From Klenkia sesuvii (lineage in GTDB: Bacteria > Actinomycetota > Actinomycetes > Mycobacteriales > Geodermatophilaceae), in NCBI RefSeq assembly GCF_037083825.1, contig NZ_JBAPLU010000005.1, positions 124,001-188,000 of the forward strand: a DNA stretch of 64,000 nt, in the 5' to 3' direction. Position numbers and translations under genes: made by a program. Each line of letters begins with the position of its first letter. Positions within the stretch are counted from its first letter, which is position 1. Under the pieces are notes generated by a model. That model searched no databases and was not told the DNA's origin. It saw only the letters and a program-made list of their open reading frames with translations. This document shows, in pieces, positions 59,830-64,000 of this stretch.

Positions 59830-60764
59830 CGTGATGCCTCCTCGGCGGTCGTGAGGGCGGTCGCGGTGCGGCGGGGCACGCGACGGCGCACCTCCACCCG
59901 GCCGTCGCGGGTCCGGACGTCGAAGCAGGGCAGGGACGCCGTCGACGGGCCCTGCGCCGGTTCGCCGGTGGCCAGGTCGAACCGGGAGCCGTGCCATGGG
60001 CACACCAGCTCGCCGCGGTGCAACCAGCCCTCGCCGAGCGGACCCCCCAGGTGCGGACAGCTGCCGGCGACGGCGTGCACCGCGCCGTCCTCGGCCACGA
60101 GCACGACGGGGACGCCGTCGACGTCGACCGGGTGCGGCACGCCCTCGGTGAGGTCGGCCTGCTCGGCGACGGCGGTGAAGGTGCGCGGCTCGGCCGTGCG
60201 GACGGCGTGGTCGCCCCCGATGCCGAGGCGGTGGGCCAGCGTCCCGCCGAGGTGGCCGCTGGCGACCGTCAGCAGGTAGCCCGTCGCCGCGCTGACACGG
60301 GCGCGGGTCGCCCGGCCGCGTGACCGGTCGGCCAGCGACCAGCCGTAGAGCCCCAGGGCGGCGCCGTTCAGCGCGGCGTGCACCATCCCCACCCGCCGGG
60401 CGGCGTCGTGGGTGTGCTGCCAGTCGGTGAGCCCGGTGGCCGCCGCGGCCGCGGCGCCGACCACCCCGACCCGCACCCCCATCCGGGCCGCCTGGCCCAC
60501 ACCCGGGCCGCCGCGACCCGCGGCGTCGAGCCCGTCGAGGACCAGGGCGGTGCTCCACGCACCGATGGGCACGGCCACCAGCGCCGGGTGCAGCGGGTGC
60601 CCCAGCCACACCCCGTGCAACGCGTCCTGCAGCGGCCGGGCCCAGCGCCCGGTGAGCAGGAAGGTCAGGGAGATGCCGTGCTCCACCTGGTAGCCGGGGG
60701 CGTCCAGCAGCTCCCACCGCTCGACGGCGGCGGTGGCGCGCTCGAGCAGGCTGCGGACGCTCAC
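59826..60764 (-). CDS. Rieske 2Fe-2S protein with DUF2231 membrane domain
   Basis: This 312-residue protein begins with a DUF2231-like membrane part (about 40-190: HPLHPALVAVPIGAWSTALV, GVRVGVVGAAAAAATGLTDW, VSAATGYLLTVASGHLGGTL). The C-terminal Rieske domain (about 205-295) has GSCPHLGGPLGEG and CPWHGSRFDLATG, the two Cys-His pairs of the 2Fe-2S cluster. It is probably a redox partner for the hemerythrin gene it overlaps. The GTG at 60764 is the first start. Confidence 0.87.
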   Translation of the reverse strand: MSVRSLLERATAAVERWELLDAPGYQVEHGISLTFLLTGRWARPLQDALHGVWLGHPLHPALVAVPIGAWSTALVLDGLDAAGRGGPGVGQAARMGVRVGVVGAAAAAATGLTDWQHTHDAARRVGMVHAALNGAALGLYGWSLADRSRGRATRARVSAATGYLLTVASGHLGGTLAHRLGIGGDHAVRTAEPRTFTAVAEQADLTEGVPHPVDVDGVPVVLVAEDGAVHAVAGSCPHLGGPLGEGWLHRGELVCPWHGSRFDLATGEPAQGPSTASLPCFDVRTRDGRVEVRRRVPRRTATALTTAEEASR

Positions 60765-60870
60765 CGGGTCAGCTCTCGTCGTCCCATCGCTGGCCGGTGC
60801 CCGGTCGCGGGGAGGCCGAACCGTCCGCTGGTCAGCGTCCCGGATCAGCGCGGTGGGGCACCATCACGGG

Positions 60871-61302
60871 GTGCGCGCAGTGGTGAGCCGGGTCGGCAGG
60901 GCGTCGGTGGTCGTCGACGGTGCCGTGGTCGGTGCGGTGGGCCGAGGCCTGCTGGCCCTGGTCGGGGTGACCCACGGCGACGGCCCGCCCGAGGCGCGCG
61001 ACCTGGCCCGCAAGATCCACGAGCTGCGGGTCTTCCCGGGTGAGGACGGCGAGCGGTCGGCGGCCGACCTCGGCCTGCCCGTGCTGGTGGTCAGCCAGTT
61101 CACGCTGTACGGCGACACGCGGAAGGGCCGCCGTCCCTCGTGGGGGTCCGCCGCCCCGGGTCCTGCGGCCGAGCCCCTGGTCGAGGAGGTCGTGGCCGCG
61201 CTGCGGGCCCGCGGAGCCACCGTCGCCACCGGGGTGTTCGGTGCGTCCATGCAGGTGGAAAGCGTGAACGACGGCCCGTTCACACTGCTGCTGGAGGTCT
61301 GA
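60871..61302 (+). CDS. dtd: D-aminoacyl-tRNA deacylase Dtd
   Basis: This 143-residue enzyme removes D-amino acids from mischarged tRNA. The start VRAVVSRVGRASVVVDGAVV is the family N-terminus (MRAVVQRV). SQFTLYGDTRKGRRPSW holds the SQFTLYGD motif, and VESVNDGPFTLLLEV the NxGPxT motif. The GTG at 60871 gives this N-terminus; the longer in-frame reading (from 60733) adds unrelated basic residues. A hairpin overlaps its stop codon. Confidence 0.93.
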   Translation: MRAVVSRVGRASVVVDGAVVGAVGRGLLALVGVTHGDGPPEARDLARKIHELRVFPGEDGERSAADLGLPVLVVSQFTLYGDTRKGRRPSWGSAAPGPAAEPLVEEVVAALRARGATVATGVFGASMQVESVNDGPFTLLLEV

Positions 61303-61320
61303 ACCACACCGCTGTGGTTC
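61301..61320 (+). terminator. 8-bp inverted repeat at the end of dtd
   Basis: GAACCACA at 61301-61308 is mirrored by TGTGGTTC at 61313-61320 with a 4-base loop. It overlaps the dtd stop and lies 230 bases before sigB. Confidence 0.5.
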
Positions 61321-61340
61321 GCCGGGCCGGCCCGGGGTAC
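61317..61340 (+). promoter_or_regulatory. Candidate stress-sigma promoter GTTC-N14-GGGTAC upstream of sigB
   Basis: GTTC at 61317-61320 and GGGTAC at 61335-61340, 14 bases apart, resemble the GTTT-N14-16-GGGTAT promoters of actinobacterial SigB/SigF-type stress sigma factors. The match is partial. Confidence 0.3.
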
Positions 61341-61552
61341 CCGCGAACCTGTCGAATCGCTGTGTGACGGATCGAGCAGGAACACGGGAGGTGGTCCCGA
61401 CCGTTGTGCACGACGTACCACACGGGATGGCACATCCCGCGGAAGGGGCCCCGACCGGTGATCCCGGCGAGTCCCCGCCCCGACGACGCCCGGGTGCGCG
61501 GCCGGCACGACAGGCAGCCATCCGACCCCAGAGGCAAGGACGAAGACTCACC

Positions 61553-62536
61553 GTGACGCTGACGCAGTCCTCCCCCACCGACACCCTGAGCGTGCGCGCG
61601 CCCCGTCGCACCCCCGACACCAGCGGGCTGGTGTCCACCGACCTGGTGCGCGTCTACCTCAACACGATCGGCAAGACCGCCCTGCTGACCGCCGAGCAGG
61701 AGGTCGAGCTCGCCAAGCGCATCGAGGCCGGGCTGTACGCCGGCCGGCTGCTGGCCGAGAAGAAGCTCACCCCCGCGGTCAAGCGCGACTACGGGCTGCT
61801 CGTCGCCGACGGCAAGGCCGCCAAGGCCCACCTGCTGGAGGCCAACCTGCGCCTCGTGGTGTCGGTCGCCAAGCGCTACACCGGCCACGGCATGACGTTC
61901 CTGGACCTCATCCAGGAGGGCAACGTCGGCCTCATCCGCGCGGTCGAGAAGTTCGACTACACCAAGGGCTTCAAGTTCTCGACCTACGCCACCTGGTGGA
62001 TCCGGCAGGCGATCACCCGCGCCATGGCCGACAGCGGGCGCACCATCCGGCTGCCCGTCCACCTGGCCGAGCAGGTCAACAAGGTGGTGCGCACCCGCCG
62101 GCGGCTGCACCAGGAGCTGGAGCGCGAGCCCACCGCCGAGGAGCTCGGCCTCGAGCTGGACATGACCGAGGAGCGGGTCACCGAGCTGCTCGAGCACAGC
62201 CGCGACCTGGTCTCCCTGGACCAGACCGTCGGTGCCGACGAGGAGTCCCGGCTGGGCGACTTCATCGAGGACACCGACGCCGCGGTCGCCGAGGACGCCG
62301 TCGCCTTCCAGATGATGAAGGGTGACGTGCGCACCGTGCTGGGCACGCTGGAGGACCGCGAGCGCGACGTCGTCGTGCTGCGCTTCGGCCTCGACGGCAA
62401 CCAGCCCCGCACGCTCGAGCAGATCGGCAAGCAGTTCGGTCTCTCCCGCGAGCGGGTGCGTCAGATCGAGCGCGAGACGATGAGCAAGCTGCGCTCGCCC
62501 GAGCGGGCCGACGCCCTGCGCGACTACCTGGCCTGA
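61553..62536 (+). CDS. sigB: RNA polymerase sigma factor SigB (group 2)
   Basis: This 327-residue non-essential principal-like sigma factor matches mycobacterial SigB in length (about 323). It has region 1.2 (DLVRVYLNTIGKTALLTAEQ), region 2 (EANLRLVVSVAKRYTGHGMT, DLIQEGNVGLIRAVEKFDYT, FSTYATWWIRQAITRAMADS), region 3 and region 4 (TLEQIGKQFGLSRERVRQIE). It lacks the acidic region 1.1 of SigA. The GTG at 61553 is chosen for its family N-terminus, with AAGGACGAAG upstream. The post-stop sequence copies that of sigA. Confidence 0.9.
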   Translation: MTLTQSSPTDTLSVRAPRRTPDTSGLVSTDLVRVYLNTIGKTALLTAEQEVELAKRIEAGLYAGRLLAEKKLTPAVKRDYGLLVADGKAAKAHLLEANLRLVVSVAKRYTGHGMTFLDLIQEGNVGLIRAVEKFDYTKGFKFSTYATWWIRQAITRAMADSGRTIRLPVHLAEQVNKVVRTRRRLHQELEREPTAEELGLELDMTEERVTELLEHSRDLVSLDQTVGADEESRLGDFIEDTDAAVAEDAVAFQMMKGDVRTVLGTLEDRERDVVVLRFGLDGNQPRTLEQIGKQFGLSRERVRQIERETMSKLRSPERADALRDYLA

Positions 62537-62544
62537 CAGAAGGA

Positions 62545-62601
62545 CCCCGCCGCCCCCCCCACCACCACGAGCTCCGCTCGCGTCGGGTCCCTGCGACGGG
62601 G
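62545..62601 (+). terminator. Hairpin terminator after sigB, same design as after sigA
   Basis: CCCCGCCGC at 62545-62553 pairs with GCGACGGGG at 62593-62601 with one mismatch. It begins 9 bases after the stop, following TGACAGAAGGACCCC, exactly as at sigA. Confidence 0.65.
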
Positions 62602-62626
62602 CCAACTGCTGGCCCGCACCGGCGAA

Positions 62627-62660
62627 CCCTGGCGGGGGAACTCCGTCCCCCGCACCAGGG
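62627..62660 (-). terminator. Hairpin terminator for the leftward acyl-CoA ligase gene
   Basis: CCCTGG(C)GGGGGA at 62627-62639 pairs with TCCCCC(GCA)CCAGGG at 62646-62660, loop 6 bases. It is 33 bases beyond the stop of the minus-strand gene. Confidence 0.65.
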
Positions 62661-62693
62661 CCGCCGACGGGCTTCGCCCGGTACGTAGGTGAT

Positions 62694-64000
62694 TCAGGCG
62701 GTGAACATCCGCCGGGGGCCGGGGTCGACCCGGGCCGTCGGCGGACCCACCCGCACGGCGGCGCCGGCCACCACCAGCGACCGGCCGCCGTGCCACGGGT
62801 TCGGCGGGCCCACGATCACCGGCTCCAGCGAGAGCGCGAGCACCTCGGGCAGGTCGTCGGCCAGCCGGGCGATGCGCAGCAGCAGCTGCTCGACGGCCTC
62901 GACGTCGACCCGCTCGGCACCGCGGTAGCCGTCCAGCAGCGGCCACGCCCGGATCTCCCGCACCATCTCGCGGGCGTCGGTGTCGGTGACCGGGAGGGTG
63001 CGCAGCGCCCGGTCACCGAGCAGGTCGGAGGCGAAACCGCCCACCCCGAAGCTGACCAGCGCGCCGAACGAGGGGTCGTCGAGCACCTCGACGACGACGG
63101 TGACGCCGGGCGCGGCCATCTCCTGCACGATCACCGGGTCGTCGGCGGGGATGGCGGCGAACCCGGCGCGGACGTCGTCGGCGTCGCGCAGGTCCAGCCG
63201 CGTCCCCCCGAGGTCGGCGCGGTGCCGCAGCCACGGCGCGGTGGACTTCAGCACGACCGGGTAGCCGACCTCCTCGGCCGCGAGCACGGCGGCCTCGGCG
63301 TCGTCGGCCCGCCGGGTGCGCAGCAGCGGGACCCCGTAGGCGCCCAGCAGCGCGATGACCTCGTCGTCGGTCAGCTCACGACCGCCGTCGGCCAGCGCGG
63401 CCTCGATGACCGCCCGGGCGGCGGGCTCGTCGACGTCGTCGAGCTCGGGCACGGTGCCGGCGGGGCGCCGCCGCCAGGCCGCGTACTCGGCCACCCTGGC
63501 CAGCGCGATGACCGCCCGCTCGGGCGTGGAGAACGACGGCACGGATCCGCGCGCCGGCATGCCGTCCTCACCGCGCACCACCAGGACGTCGGGGATGCCG
63601 TCGGCGGACAGGAAGTTGGCGACCAGCGGCTTCTCCGCGCCGGCCGAGACCTCGCGCAGCACGCGCCCGAACGGTTCGGCGTCGTGGGCCAGCGCCGGGA
63701 GGTACACCGCCACGACGGCGTCGACCCGCTCGTCGGCCAGGGTGGCCTCGAGCGCGGCGCGGAACTCCTCGGGCGGGGCGGCGGTGCCGATGTCGACCGG
63801 GCGCTCGTGGGCCAGCTGCAGGCCCTGCTCCAGCACCGCGTCGGCCACCAGCACCCCGACCGCGGTGGAGTTGCCGACGACGGCCACGCGGTGCCCGCCG
63901 GGCAGCGGCTGGTGGGCCAGCAGGGTGCCGACGTCGAACAGCTCGGCCAGCGTCTGCACGCGGATGACCCCGGCGGAGGCGAACAGCGCGGCCACCGAGT
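62694..64000 (-). CDS. ADP-forming acetate/acyl-CoA ligase-type protein (possible GNAT fusion), C-terminal part; 5' end outside window
   Basis: The open frame runs past the window edge. Visible: a succinyl-CoA-ligase-like flavodoxin part (RVAVVGNSTAVGVLVADAVL, PVDIGTAAPPEEFRAALE), FLSADGIPDVLVVRGEDGMP, then the ATP-grasp lobe (LTDDEVIALLGAYGVPLLRT, GYPVVLKSTAPWLRHRAD, VIVQEMAAPGVTVVVEVLDD, FGVGGFASDLLGDRALRTLP). Homologues in actinobacteria are GNAT-acetyltransferase/acetate-CoA ligase fusions near sigB, possibly lysine acetyltransferases of the Pat type. The catalytic His region and the GNAT domain would be upstream, so the full architecture is uncertain. Confidence 0.75.
   Translation of the reverse strand, partial: SVAALFASAGVIRVQTLAELFDVGTLLAHQPLPGGHRVAVVGNSTAVGVLVADAVLEQGLQLAHERPVDIGTAAPPEEFRAALEATLADERVDAVVAVYLPALAHDAEPFGRVLREVSAGAEKPLVANFLSADGIPDVLVVRGEDGMPARGSVPSFSTPERAVIALARVAEYAAWRRRPAGTVPELDDVDEPAARAVIEAALADGGRELTDDEVIALLGAYGVPLLRTRRADDAEAAVLAAEEVGYPVVLKSTAPWLRHRADLGGTRLDLRDADDVRAGFAAIPADDPVIVQEMAAPGVTVVVEVLDDPSFGALVSFGVGGFASDLLGDRALRTLPVTDTDAREMVREIRAWPLLDGYRGAERVDVEAVEQLLLRIARLADDLPEVLALSLEPVIVGPPNPWHGGRSLVVAGAAVRVGPPTARVDPGPRRMFTA

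Overview
The window is a very GC-rich actinobacterial chromosome segment. Start codons are often GTG, 4-base start/stop overlaps are common, and several genes look leaderless. Gene order follows the mycobacterial block hemQ-hemY-hemE-DUF3000-rnd-dxs ... trmA-like/APC permease-ceoB-ceoC-DUF3159-OB-DUF3710-dut-DUF4193-cei-suhB-ppgK-sigA ... YihY/DUF3039/DUF3099-sigB. Gene content and the intergenic repeats suggest Geodermatophilaceae (Blastococcus, Geodermatophilus or Modestobacter type); that family assignment is inference.

Region 1 (1-5.2 kb) is the glycogen-to-trehalose operon: the end of glgX, then treY, treZ and an overlapping RibD-C-type reductase. Region 2 (5.3-9.1 kb) holds ATP-dependent DNA ligase C and its partner primase-polymerase, with a secreted TAP-like peptidase lipoprotein between them. 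Region 3 (9.2-14.4 kb) has a cold-shock protein, an extracellular ExeM-like nuclease, msrB and a lipoprotein. Region 4 (14.4-20.5 kb) is the coproporphyrin-dependent haem block (hemQ, cgoX/hemY, hemE) divergent from DUF3000, a LuxR-type response regulator and RNase D. Region 5 (20.5-26.7 kb) has a repeat-filled spacer, the fadA-fadB beta-oxidation pair, and dxs overlapping a thiamine-binding MTH1187 family gene. Region 6 (26.7-33.7 kb) is an envelope cluster: a membrane-anchored esterase, an MprF/DUF2156-type protein with a rhomboid-like front half, an SGNH lipoprotein, and a GT39 glycosyltransferase. Region 7 (33.7-47.2 kb) holds a TrmA-type RNA methyltransferase, a KimA-like APC permease divergent from two TrkA/RCK proteins, the DUF4193-dut-DUF3710-OB-DUF3159 operon, cei, suhB, ppgK and the principal sigma factor. 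Region 8 (47.2-64 kb) continues with DUF7455, VanW, YihY, DUF3039, DUF3099, an inserted island, DUF421, hemerythrin, Rieske, dtd, sigB and the end of an ADP-forming acyl-CoA ligase-type protein.

The most interesting part is the island at about 52.49-58.59 kb. It splits a HhH-GPD DNA glycosylase gene: the C-terminal codons lie on its left and the N-terminal codons on its right, in the same orientation, with the middle missing. It has visibly lower GC at its left end and carries six tightly coupled genes: an OpuC-type quaternary-amine ABC importer (ATPase, two permeases, binding lipoprotein), a divergent histidine/phenylalanine ammonia-lyase family protein whose MIO-forming triad reads Gly-Ser-Gly instead of Ala-Ser-Gly, and a MarR regulator. 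Remnants of an IclR regulator and an ECF sigma factor lie at its edges. A betaine importer joined to a HAL-family lyase suggests uptake and C-N cleavage of an amino-acid betaine such as ergothioneine or hercynine. This is a hypothesis, not shown by the sequence.
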